Origin: Ramlibacter sp.
GTDB taxonomy: Bacteria; Pseudomonadota; Gammaproteobacteria; Burkholderiales; Burkholderiaceae_C
Length of the DNA stretch: 64,000 bases
Assembly (NCBI GenBank): GCA_030695945.1
Contig: JAUYOG010000022.1
Coordinates: forward strand, 1 to 64,000
Direction: 5' to 3'
Of this stretch, positions 8,156-22,154 are shown piece by piece (position 1 is the first letter of the stretch; each line of letters starts with the position of its first letter). The position numbers and the translations under genes are program-made. The notes below the pieces were generated by a model. That model saw only the letters and a program-made list of their open reading frames with translations. It was not told the DNA's origin and made no database searches.

Positions 8156-9049
8156 GTGTTATCCCGCGCTTGCCGCAACAGGTGGAAGATCGTGCATGCC
8201 ACGAAGGTGCTGGCACGGCACCTGCCCGCGCTGTTCATCACGCTGGCCGCGTCGCTGGCGCATGCGGGCGAGCGTGTGAAGTTCGAGGCCAGCCGCGGCT
8301 ACACCTCCGCCAACGTGACCTTGCGCGCCGACATCACGAAGCCGGAAGGCGACGGCCCGTTTCCGGCCGTCGTGCTGATGCATGGCTGCGGCGGCTGGCA
8401 GCCCGCCGTGCGGTACACGATGAATTCGTATGCGCAGTTCCTTGCCGGCAAGGGCTTCGTCGTCCTGGACCTCGACAGCTTCGGCCCCCGCAATCTCGGC
8501 GGCGGCAAGGTGTGCGAGGACGTGGATCGCCAGGTCGAAGCGCTGGACTACCGCACGCATGACGCGCAGGACGCCCTGAGGTTCCTGCAGGCGCAGCCCT
8601 TCGTCGACCCCGCCAGCATCTTCCTCATGGGCCAGAGCAATGGGGGCAGCGTCGCAATCAACGTCGCCAAGGGCGACGGACCCCATCGCAACGCGGGCGG
8701 CGGCGGTGGGTACCGGGGCGTCGTGGCCTACTACCCTTGGTGCGGCTCTTTCGACCGCAGGACCGTGCGCCTGGCAGCGCCCCTCCTGATCCTCGCCGGC
8801 GGCGAGGACGACTGGACGCCGGCACGAGAATGCGAAGGCGTGAAGTCCACGGGAGCCAGGATGCAGTTCGTCGTGTACCCGCGGGCCGCCCATTCGTTCG
8901 ACCTCGAAATGATGCCGACGCATTACCTGGGCAAACGGGTGGGCAAGGACCAGGGTGCGGCGGATGACAGCCGCGCCCGGATGCTGGCCTTCTTTGTCGA
9001 ACACAGCCGGGGCCGCGCGGCGGTGGCGAGCCCGTTGGCCAAGAACTAG
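8156..9049 (+). CDS. Secreted dienelactone-hydrolase-family alpha/beta hydrolase
   Basis: A 297-residue protein with a long N-terminal signal peptide ending in SLAHA about residue 37, so the enzyme is probably periplasmic. The fold is alpha/beta hydrolase of the DLH family. The nucleophile motif is GQSNGG (Ser near 161, in place of the Cys of true dienelactone hydrolase). A downstream Asp is in GGEDDW, and the catalytic His is in RAAHSFD. Start is GTG at 8156 with an AGGACAAGGA purine stretch upstream. The substrate is not predictable; an ester hydrolase is most likely. It is transcribed away from the PqqD operon, and the 212-nt gap between them should hold both promoters. Confidence 0.85.
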   Translation: MLSRACRNRWKIVHATKVLARHLPALFITLAASLAHAGERVKFEASRGYTSANVTLRADITKPEGDGPFPAVVLMHGCGGWQPAVRYTMNSYAQFLAGKGFVVLDLDSFGPRNLGGGKVCEDVDRQVEALDYRTHDAQDALRFLQAQPFVDPASIFLMGQSNGGSVAINVAKGDGPHRNAGGGGGYRGVVAYYPWCGSFDRRTVRLAAPLLILAGGEDDWTPARECEGVKSTGARMQFVVYPRAAHSFDLEMMPTHYLGKRVGKDQGAADDSRARMLAFFVEHSRGRAAVASPLAKN

Positions 9050-9061
9050 CGGCGGCCGTTC

Positions 9062-9475
9062 TTGCCGCCCCCCTCACCTCCCCCTTCCCCGCCACCGCTC
9101 TCGACACCCGTGCGCTGGCTGTTCAAGGCCCTGGCGGTCACGAGCCTCGCGCTCGGCATCATCGGCGCCTTCATTCCGGTCATGCCCACCGTGCCGTTCG
9201 TGCTGCTCGCGGCGTGGGCCGCCGCGAAAAGCTCGCCGCGCCTGTCGCATTGGCTGGAGACGCATCCCCGCATGGGCCCCTACATTCGCGATTGGCGACA
9301 GGGCGGCGTCGTCAACCGCCGCGCCAAATGGACCGCCACGGTGATGATGTCCGGGGGGGCCCTGTTCATGAGCGTGTTCGTGCGGCCCTGGTGGGTGCCT
9401 GTCACGGCCATCACCATCATGGTCGGTGTCGGGCTCTGGCTGTGGCAGCGGCCGGAAGTGCCGCCGGTGTCCTAG
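9062..9475 (+). CDS. YbaN/DUF454 family inner-membrane protein
   Basis: A small membrane protein matching the DUF454 (YbaN) family. It has a first hydrophobic helix (LGIIGAFIPVMPTVPFVLLA), a short cytoplasmic loop with SSPRLSHWLETHP and GPYIRDW, and two C-terminal hydrophobic segments. Function is unknown across the family. The 5' end is uncertain: TTG at 9062 gives a proline-rich leader, while GTG at 9110 gives 122 residues starting VRWLFKAL and aligns better with the usual family start. Neither has a clear ribosome-binding site. It is 12 nt after the hydrolase gene, so probably co-transcribed. Confidence 0.8.
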   Translation: MPPPSPPPSPPPLSTPVRWLFKALAVTSLALGIIGAFIPVMPTVPFVLLAAWAAAKSSPRLSHWLETHPRMGPYIRDWRQGGVVNRRAKWTATVMMSGGALFMSVFVRPWWVPVTAITIMVGVGLWLWQRPEVPPVS

Positions 9476-9481
9476 GGCCCG

Positions 9482-12578
<3,097 letters not shown>

Positions 12579-12582
<4 letters not shown>

Positions 12583-15500
12583 GCGGCCTCGGCCATCGAC
12601 ACCGCCGACTCCATGTCCACCGCCACGATGCGCGAGACGCCCTGCTCCTGCATGGTCACGCCGATCAACTGCTCGGCCATTTCCATGGCGATCTTGTTGT
12701 GGCTGATGAAGAGGAACTGCGTTTCGCGGCTCATGCTGGTCACCAGTTTGGCATAGCGTTCGGTGTTGGCGTCGTCCAGAGGCGCGTCCACCTCGTCCAG
12801 CAGGCAGAACGGCGCGGGGTTGAGCTGGAAGATCGCGAACACCAGCGCGATGGCGGTGAGGGCCTTCTCGCCACCCGAGAGCAGGTGGATGGTCTGGTTC
12901 TTCTTGCCGGGCGGCTGCGCCATCACCTGCACGCCCGAATCCAGGATTTCGTCGCCCGTCATCACCAGCCGCGCGTTGCCGCCGCCGAAGAGCTCCGGAA
13001 ACATCTTGCCGAAGTGCTCGTTGACGGTGTTGAAAGTGCCGGCAAGCAGCTCGCGCGTCTCGGCGTCGATCTTGCGGATCGCATCCTCCAGCGTCACCAT
13101 CGCCTCGTTCAGGTCGGCCGATTGCGCGTCGAGGAACTGCTTGCGCTCCCGGGCGGTGGTCAGCTCCTCCAGCGCGGCGAGGTTGACCGCGCCCAGCGCC
13201 GCGATCTCACGGTGCAGGCGGTCGATGTCGCCCTGCATCCCGGCCAGGCGCACCTTGCCATCTTCGATGGACTTGGCCACGGCTTCGAGGTCGGCCTGCG
13301 CATCGACCAGCAACTGGCTGTACTGCTCGAAGCCCAGGCGGGCGGCCTGCTCCTTCAGCTGGAACTCGGTGATCCGCTGGCGCAGCGGGTCGAGCTCGCG
13401 CTCGAGCTGCAGGCGGCGCTCGTCGCTCGCGCGCAGCTTGGCGGTGAGGTCGTCGTATTCGCTGCGCTTGGCGCCCAGCGCCTGCTCGCGTTCGAGCTTC
13501 AGGGCCAGCGCGCTCTGCAGCCCGGCCTGGGCCGCGGCGTCGGTCAGGCGCGAGAGCTCCTCCTTCGCCCGGGCCTCCTCGGCGGCGATGCTTTCGGCTT
13601 GCTGCGCCGCGGTCTCGATGGCGCGCTGCAATTCGGCCTTGCGCGCCTCCACCGATCGCTGTGAGAAGTGGGCTTCCTGTGCCTGCCGCTCCAGGCTGCG
13701 CTGCTGCTCGCGCGATTCGGAGAGCTTGCGCTCGGCCTCGATCACGCGCTCGTCCAGCTGGGCATGGCGCTCCTGGCTGTCGGCGAGCTGCATGTCCAGC
13801 TCCTCGAAGCGCACTTCGGCCGTCACGCGGCGTTCCTGCAGTTCTTCGAGCAAGGCATCGACTTCGGCCAGGTCGCCGGCAATCTGCTCGCTGCGCGCCC
13901 GCGTCTGCTCGGCCAGCTGCGCCAGGCGCATTGTTTCGACCTGCAGTTCATGTGCGCGGTCCTGCGTTTCCGCCGCTTCGCGCCGTGCCGACACCAGCCG
14001 CTGCGAGGCGTCGGTGTAGGCGGCTTCGGCACGGACCAGGGCCGAGCGCGCTTCTTCCGCGATCAGCGCCTGCGCGCGCAGCTGCTTTTCCAGGTTCTCG
14101 ATTTCCTGCTGGCGCGCCAGCAGGCCCGCCTGCTCCGAATCCTGCGCATAGAAGCTCACGCTGTGCGCCGTGACGGCATGGCCGCTCTTCACGTAGATCA
14201 CTTCGCCGGGCCGCAGCTTCTCGCGCAGCGCCAGCGCATCTTCGAAATTGGGCGCGGTGTAGCAGCCGTGCAGCCAGTCCGCCAGCAATGCCTTCTGGCC
14301 CGCGTCGTTCAGGCGCAGCAGGTCGGCGAGGCGCGGCATGGCGGACGCAGGTTCCGGCAAGGCCGCCTGCGGCGGGCTGTAGAACGCCAGCTTGGCCGGC
14401 GGCGCGTCGTTGCCGAAGGCCCGCACCATGTCCAGGCGCGACACCTCCAGCGAGTTCATGCGCTCGCGCAGCGCCGCTTCCAGCGCGCTTTCCCAGCCCT
14501 GCTCGATGTGGATGCGGCTCCACAGGCCCTGCAGCCCGTCCAGGCCGTGCCTGGCGAGCCAGGGGCGCAACTTGCCGTCGGTCTTCACCTTTTCCTGCAG
14601 GGCCTTGAGCGCTTCCATGCGCGCCGAGAGGTCGGCCTGCTTGTGGCTTTCGGTATTGACGGCCTGCTGCCTCGCGCGGCGGTCGTCGTCCAGCTGCGGC
14701 ACCTGCTCCTGCAGCTCGTGCAGGCGGGCATCCGCGGTCTCGGCCGCCTCCTGCGCGGCGGCCGACTGCGTTTGCAGGTTCGCGAGGCGTGCTTCGTCCG
14801 GCGCCGCCAGCGCGTTGCGGTCGGCCGCCAGCTTTTCGCGCCGCTGGTTGAGCTGGCGCGACTGCTCCTCGATGTTGCGCTGGTCGGCGGCCAGCACCTG
14901 GATCTGCTGCTGAACCTGGGCCACGCTGCCGCGCTGTTCGGTGGATTTGGCCTGCGCCTGGCGCAGCGCTTCTTCCAGCTCCGGCAACTGCTGCGCCTGC
15001 TCTTCCACCTGCGCGGCCAGCAGCATGGCTTTTTCTTCCGCTTCCACGCCCTGCGCGGCCAGCGATTCGATTTCGGCCGCGGCGTCGTCCTTGCGGGCGG
15101 CCCATTGCGTGGTCTGTTCCTTCAATTGTCCAAGACGCTGCTCGACCCGCTGGCGGCCCTCGACCACGAAGCGAATCTCGGCCTCCAGCCGCCCGACCTC
15201 GGCGCTGGCCTCGTAGAGCAGGCCCTGCGACTGGTTGACCTGGTCGCCGGCGGCGTAATGCGCCTGGCGGATGGTCTCCAGCTCGCTCTCGATGTGGCGC
15301 AGGTCGGCCACCCGCGATTCGAGGTCATTGACCGACTTCTCGGCGTCGGCCTTCACCCTGGCCTGGTCGGCCTCGCTCTCGGCGCGCTTCAGGAACCACT
15401 GCTGGTGCTGCTTGAGCGTCACCTCCGACTGCAGCGTGTTGTACTGCTGCGCGACCTCGGCCTGCTTTTCCAGCTTGTCGAGGTTGGCGTTGAGCTCGCG

Positions 15501-16094
15501 CAGGATGTCCTCGACGCGGGTCAGGTTCTCGCGGGTGTCGGAGAGGCGGTTCTCGGTCTCGCGGCGGCGCTCCTTGTACTTGGACACGCCCGCCGCTTCC
15601 TCCAGGAACAGGCGCAGCTCTTCCGGCTTGGACTCGATGATCCGGCTGATCGTGCCCTGGCCGATGATGGCGTAGGCGCGCGGGCCCAGGCCGGTGCCCA
15701 GGAACACGTCCTGCACGTCCCGCCGGCGCACCGGCTGGTTGTTGATGTAGTAGCTGGAGGTGCCGTCCCGCGTCAGGACGCGCTTGACGGCGATTTCGGT
15801 GAACTGGCTCCACTGGCCGCCGGCCCGGTGGTCCGAGTTGTCGAACACCAGCTCGACCGACGAGCGCGAGGCGGGCTTGCGGGTGTTCGTGCCGTTGAAG
15901 ATCACGTCCTGCATCGATTCGCCGCGCAGCTCGCTGGCGCGCGACTCGCCCAGCACCCAGCGCACCGCGTCCATGATGTTGGACTTGCCGCAGCCGTTGG
16001 GCCCCACGACGCCCACCAATTGGCCCGGCAGCATGAAGTTGGTGGGTTCCGCGAACGACTTGAACCCGGATAACTTGATCGAATTGAGACGCAC
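12579..16094 (-). CDS. smc: Chromosome segregation ATPase SMC
   Basis: A 1171-residue SMC protein that condenses and segregates chromosomes together with ScpA/ScpB. The Walker A GPNGCGKSN is near residue 32. Two long coiled-coil arms flank a hinge around residues 500-650. The C-terminal head has the signature LLSGGEKALTAIAL and the Walker B CLLDEVDAPLDD. The GTG at 16094 is chosen because the family starts MRLNSIKLSGFKSF. The frame stays open about 70 codons further upstream but those residues are low-complexity and unlike SMC. The next gene, zipA, overlaps its stop. Confidence 0.96.
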
Positions 16095-16281
16095 GGTCCT
16101 GCCCGAAGATGCTGACTGTAGGAAAGCGCCGGCCCAGGGGCCGGCGAGTGGCTGGGATGATACCGTGCTGCAGCCGGCCGCCCCCCCGCGGGGCGTGGCG
16201 CCTCCAGGTAGCGGACGCCCCTGTGCAACCAACGGTAAGGGTGAAGCCCCGCCGGCTCCGCTTTCTGGCAAAAGTGGGGCC

Positions 16282-17219
16282 GTGGTTCCAGGCAAAGTCC
16301 GCATCGGCGTCTCCGGCTGGCGCTATACCCCCTGGCGCGGCAACTTCTACCCGAAGAAGCTCGCGCAAGCCCGCGAACTCGAGTACGCGGCCAGGATCTT
16401 CCCCTCCATCGAGCTGAACGGGTCGTTCTACTCCCTGCAGCGGCCCTCCAGCTATGCGCGGTGGGCGCTGCAGACGCCTCCCGGCTTCGTGTTCGCGATC
16501 AAGGGCAGCCGGTACATCACCCACATGCTGCGGCTTCGCCACGTGGAAACGGCCCTGGCCAACTTCCTGGCGTCAGGCCCTTTCGAGCTGGGCGACAAGC
16601 TGGGACCCTTCCTGTGGCAGTTTCCGCCCAACATGGGGTACGACCGGGGCCTGTTCGAGGCTTTCTTCCGGTTGCTGCCGCGCACGACCACAGCGGCTGC
16701 AGCGATCGCCCTGGGCCGCGACCACCGCCTGGAAGGCCGTGAATCGCTGGAGCCCCATGCCAACCGGCGCTTGCGCCACGCCGTGGAAGTACGGCACGAG
16801 AGCTTCGTGGACCCGGACTTCATCGCCCTGCTGCGCAAGCACCGGATCGCCTGGGTGGTGGCGGACACCCCCGGCCCTGGCCGCTGTTCGAGGACGTCAC
16901 CGCCGATTTCATCTACATGCGGCTGCACGGATCGACCGAGCTTTACAACAGCCGCTATACCGGCGCGGAACTCGATCGCTGGGCCGATTGCATCCGCGCC
17001 TGGACCCACGGCGGCCAGCCGGCCGACGCCCGGCTGATCACGAAGGCGCAACCGCCCCCGCGCGGTTCGCGCGACGTCTACTGCTATTTCGACAATACCG
17101 ACAAGCTGCACGCGCCGGACAACGCCCTGGAGCTGATCGCGAGGCTTGGACAGGGCGGCCGGTGCCGGATCAGTGCATCTCCTGATGCAGGCAAAGGTAG
17201 TTGCCTTCGGTGTCCCTGA
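16282..17219 (+). pseudogene. DUF72/YecE-like protein, broken by a one-base frameshift
   Basis: The reading frame from GTG 16282 encodes a clear DUF72 (YecE-like TIM-barrel) protein: VRIGVSGWRYTPWRGNFYP, then SIELNGSFYSLQ and GPFLWQFPP. It stays in family until AWVVADTPG near 16873. The rest (WPLFEDVTADFIYMRLHG, then DVYCYFDNTDK) continues only in the next frame, from 16878 to a stop at 17219. Restoring one C in the run at 16875-16877 would give an unbroken ADTPGPWPLFEDV. This is either a real recent deletion or a sequencing error in a C run. The 3' end overlaps the convergent VOC gene. The family has no established function. Confidence 0.85.
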
Positions 17220-17553
17220 ACCAGGCCGCTTTTTCCGAGCCGAGGACGCAGACGTGGTTGACGGTCTTCAGGCCCGGCAGGTCGTAGTCCTCGAAGACGA
17301 CACCCGCCTGTTCGAGCCCGCGGATGTCGTCCTCGATGTCGCCGACCTCGAAGCTCAGGGCGGTGTGGTCCGCCTTGGTGCCGCCTTCCTTGTGGTGCAG
17401 TGCGATCTGCGCGCCGGCGCCGACGTGGTACACCACGTCGCCATCGGGCCTGGGTCCCTCCGGCTTGAATCCCAGCTTGCCCTCGTAGAACGCGCGGGCA
17501 CGGTTCATGTCGACCACCGGCAGGATGGTCGTGACGCTGGCGCTGGACAGCAT
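17170..17553 (-). CDS. VOC family (glyoxalase/bleomycin-resistance-like) protein
   Basis: A 127-residue single-domain protein of the vicinal-oxygen-chelate superfamily. It has TTILPVVDMNRARAFYEGKL at the start, DHTALSFEV in the middle and WFRDTEGNYLCLHQ at the end, the usual paired beta-alpha-beta-beta-beta modules with probable metal ligands His and Glu. The ATG at 17553 follows AAGGAG by 6 nt. Substrate unknown; dimeric enzymes of this type include lyases, dioxygenases and antibiotic binders. It faces dapC divergently and converges on the damaged DUF72 gene. Confidence 0.88.
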   Translation of the reverse strand: MLSSASVTTILPVVDMNRARAFYEGKLGFKPEGPRPDGDVVYHVGAGAQIALHHKEGGTKADHTALSFEVGDIEDDIRGLEQAGVVFEDYDLPGLKTVNHVCVLGSEKAAWFRDTEGNYLCLHQEMH

Positions 17554-17649
17554 GGCACTCTCCTTGAGGTATTGGGGAGAGCAAGAATACGCCGCAATCG
17601 GGCGCCTTGCCTGACTCGGCAGTAGCCGGCGGGGACCGATAATCGCGCC

Positions 17650-18852
17650 ATGAATCCCCTGTTGTCCCGCCTGCAGCCCTACCCCTTCGAGCGGCTGCGG
17701 CAGCTTTTCGTCGGTGTCACGCCCAACCCGGCCTATTCGCCCATCAGCCTGGGCATCGGCGAGCCCAAGCACCCCACGCCCGAATTCATCAAGCAGACCC
17801 TGGCCGGCTCGCTGTCCGGCCTGGCGACCTACCCCGCCACGGCCGGCGAGCCCCGGCTGCGCGACGCCTTCCGCCGCTGGCTGATGACGCGCTACGGGCT
17901 CGCCGTGGACGCCAACACCCAGATGCTGCCGGTGAACGGCACGCGGGAGGCCCTGTTCGCCTTCGCGCAGACGGTGATCGACCCCACGGACAAACCCGTG
18001 GTGGTCTGCCCCAACCCTTTCTACCAAATCTACGAGGGCGCGGCCATCCTCGCGGGCGCCGAGCCCTATTACGTTCCCTGCGACCCGGCCCGCAATTTCG
18101 CGGTGGACTGGGACAGCGTGCCGCTGGAAACCTGGGCCCGCACCCAGCTGCTGTATGTCTGCTCGCCCGGCAACCCCACGGGCGCCGTGATGCCCCTGGA
18201 CGAATGGAAGAAGCTGTTCGCCCTCTCCGACAGGCACGGATTCGTGATCGCCTCCGACGAGTGCTACAGCGAGATCTACTTCACCGATGAACCGCCCCTG
18301 GGCGGCCTGCAGGCTGCGGCCAAGCTGGGTCGGCCGGACTTCAGGAACCTCGTTTCCTTCACCAGCCTGTCCAAGCGCAGCAACGTGCCCGGCATGCGCA
18401 GCGGCTTCGTCGCGGGCGACTCGGCCCTCATGAAGAAATTCCTGCTGTATCGCACCTACCACGGCAGCGCCATGAGCCCCGTGATCCAGCACGCCAGCAT
18501 CGCGGCCTGGGGCGACGAGCAGCATGTGGTGGAAAACCGCGCCATGTACCACGAAAAGTTCGCGCAGGTCACGCCCATGCTGGCCGGGGTGCTGGATGTG
18601 AACCTGCCCGACGCGGGCTTCTACCTTTGGGCCGGTGTGCGTGGAAGCGACACAGAGTTCGCCCGCGAGCTGCTGGCTCAATACAATGTCACCGTGCTCC
18701 CCGGCAGCTACCTCGCCCGCGAGACGGGCGGGGCCAATCCCGGGGCGGGCCGCATCCGCATGGCCCTGGTGGCGCCCACCGCGGAATGCGTGGAAGCAGC
18801 GCAACGCATCGTCCAGTTCGTCCAGTCCCTGAAAACCCTATCAACGCAATGA
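17650..18852 (+). CDS. dapC: Succinyldiaminopimelate transaminase DapC
   Basis: A 400-residue class-I/II PLP aminotransferase. The PLP lysine is in [15 protein letters not shown] (Lys242), and [12 protein letters not shown] is the NPTG motif. It makes N-succinyl-L,L-diaminopimelate from the 6-oxo compound in the succinylase branch of lysine and peptidoglycan synthesis. The DapC assignment rests on co-location with dapD (ATGA overlap) and dapE; on its own the family also contains other aminotransferases. First gene of dapC-dapD-pilU-dapE-prmB. Confidence 0.94.
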   Translation: MNPLLSRLQPYPFERLRQLFVGVTPNPAYSPISLGIGEPKHPTPEFIKQTLAGSLSGLATYPATAGEPRLRDAFRRWLMTRYGLAVDANTQMLPVNGTREALFAFAQTVIDPTDKPVVVCPNPFYQIYEGAAILAGAEPYYVPCDPARNFAVDWDSVPLETWARTQLLYVCSPGNPTGAVMPLDEWKKLFALSDRHGFVIASDECYSEIYFTDEPPLGGLQAAAKLGRPDFRNLVSFTSLSKRSNVPGMRSGFVAGDSALMKKFLLYRTYHGSAMSPVIQHASIAAWGDEQHVVENRAMYHEKFAQVTPMLAGVLDVNLPDAGFYLWAGVRGSDTEFARELLAQYNVTVLPGSYLARETGGANPGAGRIRMALVAPTAECVEAAQRIVQFVQSLKTLSTQ

Positions 18853-19673
18853 CCCAACAGCTCCAGCAGATCATCGACAACGCGTGGGAGAACCGCGCCA
18901 ACATCTCCACCAAGTCCGCCCCGAAGGACGTGGTCGAAGCCGTGGAACACGTGATCGTGGAACTGAACAACGGCCACCTGCGGGTCGCCACCCGCGAGTC
19001 GGTCGGCCAATGGACGGTGCACCAGTGGATCAAGAAGGCGGTGCTGCTGTCGTTCCGCCTGCGCGACAACGAGATCATCCGCGCCGGCGACCTGGGTTTC
19101 TACGACAAGGTGCAGACCAAGTTCGCGCACCTCTCGCCCGAGGAGATGGCGGCTACCGGCGTGCGCGTCGTGCCACCCGCCGTGGCGCGCCGCGGCAGCT
19201 TCATCGCCAAGGGCGCGATCCTGATGCCCAGCTACGTGAACATCGGCGCCTACGTCGACGAGGGCACCATGGTGGACACCTGGGCGACCGTGGGCAGCTG
19301 CGCCCAGATCGGCAAGAACGTGCACCTGTCCGGCGGGGTGGGCATCGGCGGCGTGCTGGAGCCGGTCCAGGCCGGCCCGACGATCATCGAGGACAACTGC
19401 TTCATCGGCGCCCGGTCGGAAGTGGTCGAGGGCGTGATCGTCGAGGAGAACTCGGTGATCTCGATGGGCGTCTACATCGGCCAGAGCACGAAGATCTACG
19501 ACCGCGCGACCGGCACCGTGACCTATGGCCGCATTCCGGCCGGCTCCGTCGTCGTCTCCGGGAACCTGCCGAGCGCGGACGGCAAGTACAGCCTGTACTG
19601 TGCGGTGATCGTCAAGCGCGTCGACGCGCAGACGCGCGCCAAGACGAACCTGAACGACCTGCTGCGGGATTAG
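18849..19673 (+). CDS. dapD: 2,3,4,5-tetrahydropyridine-2,6-dicarboxylate N-succinyltransferase DapD
   Basis: A 274-residue acyltransferase that commits tetrahydrodipicolinate to the succinylase branch, using succinyl-CoA. The N-terminal helical part ([20 protein letters not shown]) is followed by a left-handed beta-helix of hexapeptide repeats ([20 protein letters not shown], then [18 protein letters not shown]). It works as a trimer in the cytoplasm. The start overlaps the dapC stop (ATGA), so the pair is coupled. Confidence 0.97.
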   Translation: MTQQLQQIIDNAWENRANISTKSAPKDVVEAVEHVIVELNNGHLRVATRESVGQWTVHQWIKKAVLLSFRLRDNEIIRAGDLGFYDKVQTKFAHLSPEEMAATGVRVVPPAVARRGSFIAKGAILMPSYVNIGAYVDEGTMVDTWATVGSCAQIGKNVHLSGGVGIGGVLEPVQAGPTIIEDNCFIGARSEVVEGVIVEENSVISMGVYIGQSTKIYDRATGTVTYGRIPAGSVVVSGNLPSADGKYSLYCAVIVKRVDAQTRAKTNLNDLLRD

Positions 19674-19679
19674 ATGAAA

Positions 19680-19722
19680 CACCCCCGAAGCGCCTTCGGC
19701 GCCTCCCCCTTCAAGGGGGCGC
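19680..19722. repeat. GC-rich hairpin element after dapD
   Basis: CCCCCTT/AAGGGGG and GCGCC-TTC-GGCGC hairpins lie back to back in the dapD-pilU gap. They may terminate or attenuate dapCD transcription, although no T-run follows. Similar CCCCCTT...AAGGGGGCG hairpins are common intergenic elements in Comamonadaceae (recollection, not verified here). Confidence 0.5.
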
Positions 19723-19811
19723 CGCCTGCGGCCCGGCAGAGCCGGTTCCGCGGTGGCCCTGGCCCGGACAGCGCGGTCTCCAAACGTGGTTGGTTAATGG
19801 AGGAGTAGTCG

Positions 19812-20969
19812 ATGAGCACGATGGAACGGATCCTTCGCTTGATGAGCGAAAAGAAGGCATCGGACGTGTACCTGTCCGCGCACTCCCCGGCGCTGATCAA
19901 GATCAACGGGCAATGCCTGCCGATCAACAACCAGCTGCTGCCGCCGGACGCGCCCAAGGCGCTGCTGGCCGAAGTGCTGCCGGCCAAGCGCATCGACGAA
20001 CTGGAGGCAACCGGCGAGCTGAACATGGCGCACGCCATCGAGGGCATCGGCAACTTCCGGATTTCCGCCATGCGCCAGCGCGGCACCTACGCGGCCGTGA
20101 TCCGCTACATCACCACCGAGATCCCGCCGCTGGCCTCGTTGTCGGTGCCGATGATCCTGGGCGACCTCATCATGGAAAAGCGCGGCCTGCTGCTGATGGT
20201 CGGCGCGACGGGCGCCGGCAAGAGCACCACGCTGGCCTCGATGATGGATTTCCGCAACGAGAAGGTGTCGGGCCACATCCTGACCATCGAGGACCCGGTC
20301 GAATTCCTCTTCAAGAACAAGAAGTCGGTGGTGAACCAGCGCGAGGTGGGCAGCGACACGCAGTCCATGCAGACGGCCCTCAAGAACGCCCTGCGGCAGG
20401 CGCCGGACGTCATCCTGGTCGGCGAAATCCGCGACCGCGAAACGATGTCGGCGGCCATTGCCTATGCGCAGTCGGGCCACCTGTGCCTGGCCACGATGCA
20501 CGCCAACAACAGCTACCAGGCGCTGAACCGGATCCTGTCCTTCTACCCCGTCGAGGTCCGGCCCACCATGCTGGGCGACCTCGCGGCGGCAATGAAGGCC
20601 ATCGTGTCGCAGCGCCTGTTGCGCACCGTCCACGGCGGCCGCGCCCCTGCAGTGGAGGTGATGCTCAACACCAAGCTGGTGTCCGAGCTGATCGAGAAGG
20701 GCGACTTCTCCGGTGTCAAGGAAGCGATGGAAAAATCGATGGCCGAGGGCTCGCAAACCTTCGAGCAGGACATCGCGCGCCTGATCGTCGAAGGGGTCGT
20801 GGACAAGAAGGAGGGCCTCGCCTACGCCGACTCGCCCACCAACCTGCAGTGGCGGCTGCAGAACGACTTCGCGGGCAAGGACAAGGCCGAAGTGGAAGAC
20901 GGCGCCTCCGAGGAGGACATGGCCGACGAACCGTCGTTCACCGAGATCACCCTGGACGTCAAACACTGA
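19812..20969 (+). CDS. pilU: Type IV pilus retraction ATPase PilU (PilT family)
   Basis: A 385-residue AAA-type secretion ATPase that helps PilT pull back type IV pili. Visible: N-terminal PAS-like part (KKASDVYLSAHSPALIKING), Walker A GATGAGKSTT (near residue 133), Asp box TIEDPVEF, Walker B ILVGEIRDRETM and His box GHLCLATMHANN. The acidic C-terminal tail (EEDMADEPS) is typical of PilU rather than PilT, and its length (385) exceeds PilT's about 345. A strong GGAGGAG precedes the ATG. Its location inside the dap cluster is a conserved oddity of Burkholderiales; pilT itself is not in the window. Confidence 0.88.
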   Translation: MSTMERILRLMSEKKASDVYLSAHSPALIKINGQCLPINNQLLPPDAPKALLAEVLPAKRIDELEATGELNMAHAIEGIGNFRISAMRQRGTYAAVIRYITTEIPPLASLSVPMILGDLIMEKRGLLLMVGATGAGKSTTLASMMDFRNEKVSGHILTIEDPVEFLFKNKKSVVNQREVGSDTQSMQTALKNALRQAPDVILVGEIRDRETMSAAIAYAQSGHLCLATMHANNSYQALNRILSFYPVEVRPTMLGDLAAAMKAIVSQRLLRTVHGGRAPAVEVMLNTKLVSELIEKGDFSGVKEAMEKSMAEGSQTFEQDIARLIVEGVVDKKEGLAYADSPTNLQWRLQNDFAGKDKAEVEDGASEEDMADEPSFTEITLDVKH

Positions 20970-20990
20970 AATGGCCCCGCGCCCATTGAT

Positions 20991-22154
20991 ATGTCCAGAG
21001 CACTTCACCTGACCGAACAGCTGATTTCGCGGCGCTCCATCACGCCCGAGGACGGCCACTGCCAGCAGATCGTCTCCGAGCGGCTGGCGCCGCTGGGCTT
21101 TGCCTGCGAAACCATCCTGAGCGGCCCGGATACGTTCCGCGTGACCAACCTCTGGGCCAAGCGCACGGGCACCCTCGATCCGCAGGATAACGGCCGCACC
21201 GTCGTCTTTGCCGGCCACACGGACGTGGTGCCGACCGGGCCGCTGGACCAATGGGCCAGCGACCCCTTCACCCCCACGCACCGGGACGGCAAGCTCTATG
21301 GCCGTGGCGCCTCCGACATGAAGACGTCGATCGCGGCGTTCGTCGTGGCCGCCGAGGAATTCCTCACGGCCCACCCGCAACCCAGGTTGTCGATCGCGCT
21401 GCTGCTCACCAGCGACGAGGAAGGCCCCAGCGTGGACGGCACGGTGGTGGTGTGCGAGCGGCTCAAGGCTCGCGGCGAGCGGCTGGACTATTGCATCGTG
21501 GGAGAGCCGACATCGGTCGAGCGCATCGGCGACATGATCAAGAACGGCCGGCGCGGCACCATGAGCGGCAAGCTCACCGTCAAGGGTGTGCAGGGCCACA
21601 TCGCCTACCCGCAGCTTGCGAAGAACCCCATCCACCTCGCGATGCCGGCGCTGGCCGAACTCGTGGCGATCAAGTGGGACCGCGGCAACGATTTCTTCCA
21701 GCCCACCAGCTGGCAGGTGAGCAACATCCACGCCGGCACCGGCGCGGGCAACGTCATACCGGGCACCGTGACGGTCGATTTCAATTTCCGCTACTCCACC
21801 GAATCGACGCCCGAGGGCCTCCAACAACGCTTGCACGAGGTGCTGGACCGGCACGGGCTGGACTACCAGCTCGACTGGGTCGTGGGCGGCCTGCCCTTCC
21901 TCACGACGCCCGGCGACCTGGTGAACGCCATCCAGGGTGCGATCCGCGCCGAGACCGGCATCGAGACCGAGCTGTCCACCACCGGCGGCACCAGCGACGG
22001 CCGCTTCATCTCGCGGATCTGCCCTCAGGTGATCGAGTTCGGCCCGATCAACGCCAGCATCCACAAGATCGACGAGCACGTGCGCGTGGCCGACATCGAG
22101 CCCCTGAAGAACATCTACCGCCGCACGCTGGAAAACCTCGAAGCCGCCCTATGA
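20991..22154 (+). CDS. dapE: Succinyl-diaminopimelate desuccinylase DapE
   Basis: A 387-residue M20 zinc peptidase that removes succinate from N-succinyl-L,L-DAP. Metal motifs: [10 protein letters not shown] (first His and Asp), then [11 protein letters not shown] (bridging Asp), TSDEEGPS (catalytic Glu pair), and the C-terminal His in [14 protein letters not shown]. The dimerisation lid holds [21 protein letters not shown]. Its stop overlaps the prmB start (ATGA). Confidence 0.96.
   Translation: MSRALHLTEQLISRRSITPEDGHCQQIVSERLAPLGFACETILSGPDTFRVTNLWAKRTGTLDPQDNGRTVVFAGHTDVVPTGPLDQWASDPFTPTHRDGKLYGRGASDMKTSIAAFVVAAEEFLTAHPQPRLSIALLLTSDEEGPSVDGTVVVCERLKARGERLDYCIVGEPTSVERIGDMIKNGRRGTMSGKLTVKGVQGHIAYPQLAKNPIHLAMPALAELVAIKWDRGNDFFQPTSWQVSNIHAGTGAGNVIPGTVTVDFNFRYSTESTPEGLQQRLHEVLDRHGLDYQLDWVVGGLPFLTTPGDLVNAIQGAIRAETGIETELSTTGGTSDGRFISRICPQVIEFGPINASIHKIDEHVRVADIEPLKNIYRRTLENLEAAL

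Noticed and set aside
7987-8241. 84-codon minus-strand frame as a RiPP precursor for the PqqD operon
   Set aside because: It overlaps the start of the hydrolase gene, has no Shine-Dalgarno and its C-terminus shows no core-peptide-like pattern; not enough to call it.
16095-16304. N-terminal extension of SMC by 70 residues
   Set aside because: The extra residues are low-complexity and overlap the upstream intergenic region; the family starts at the GTG at 16094.
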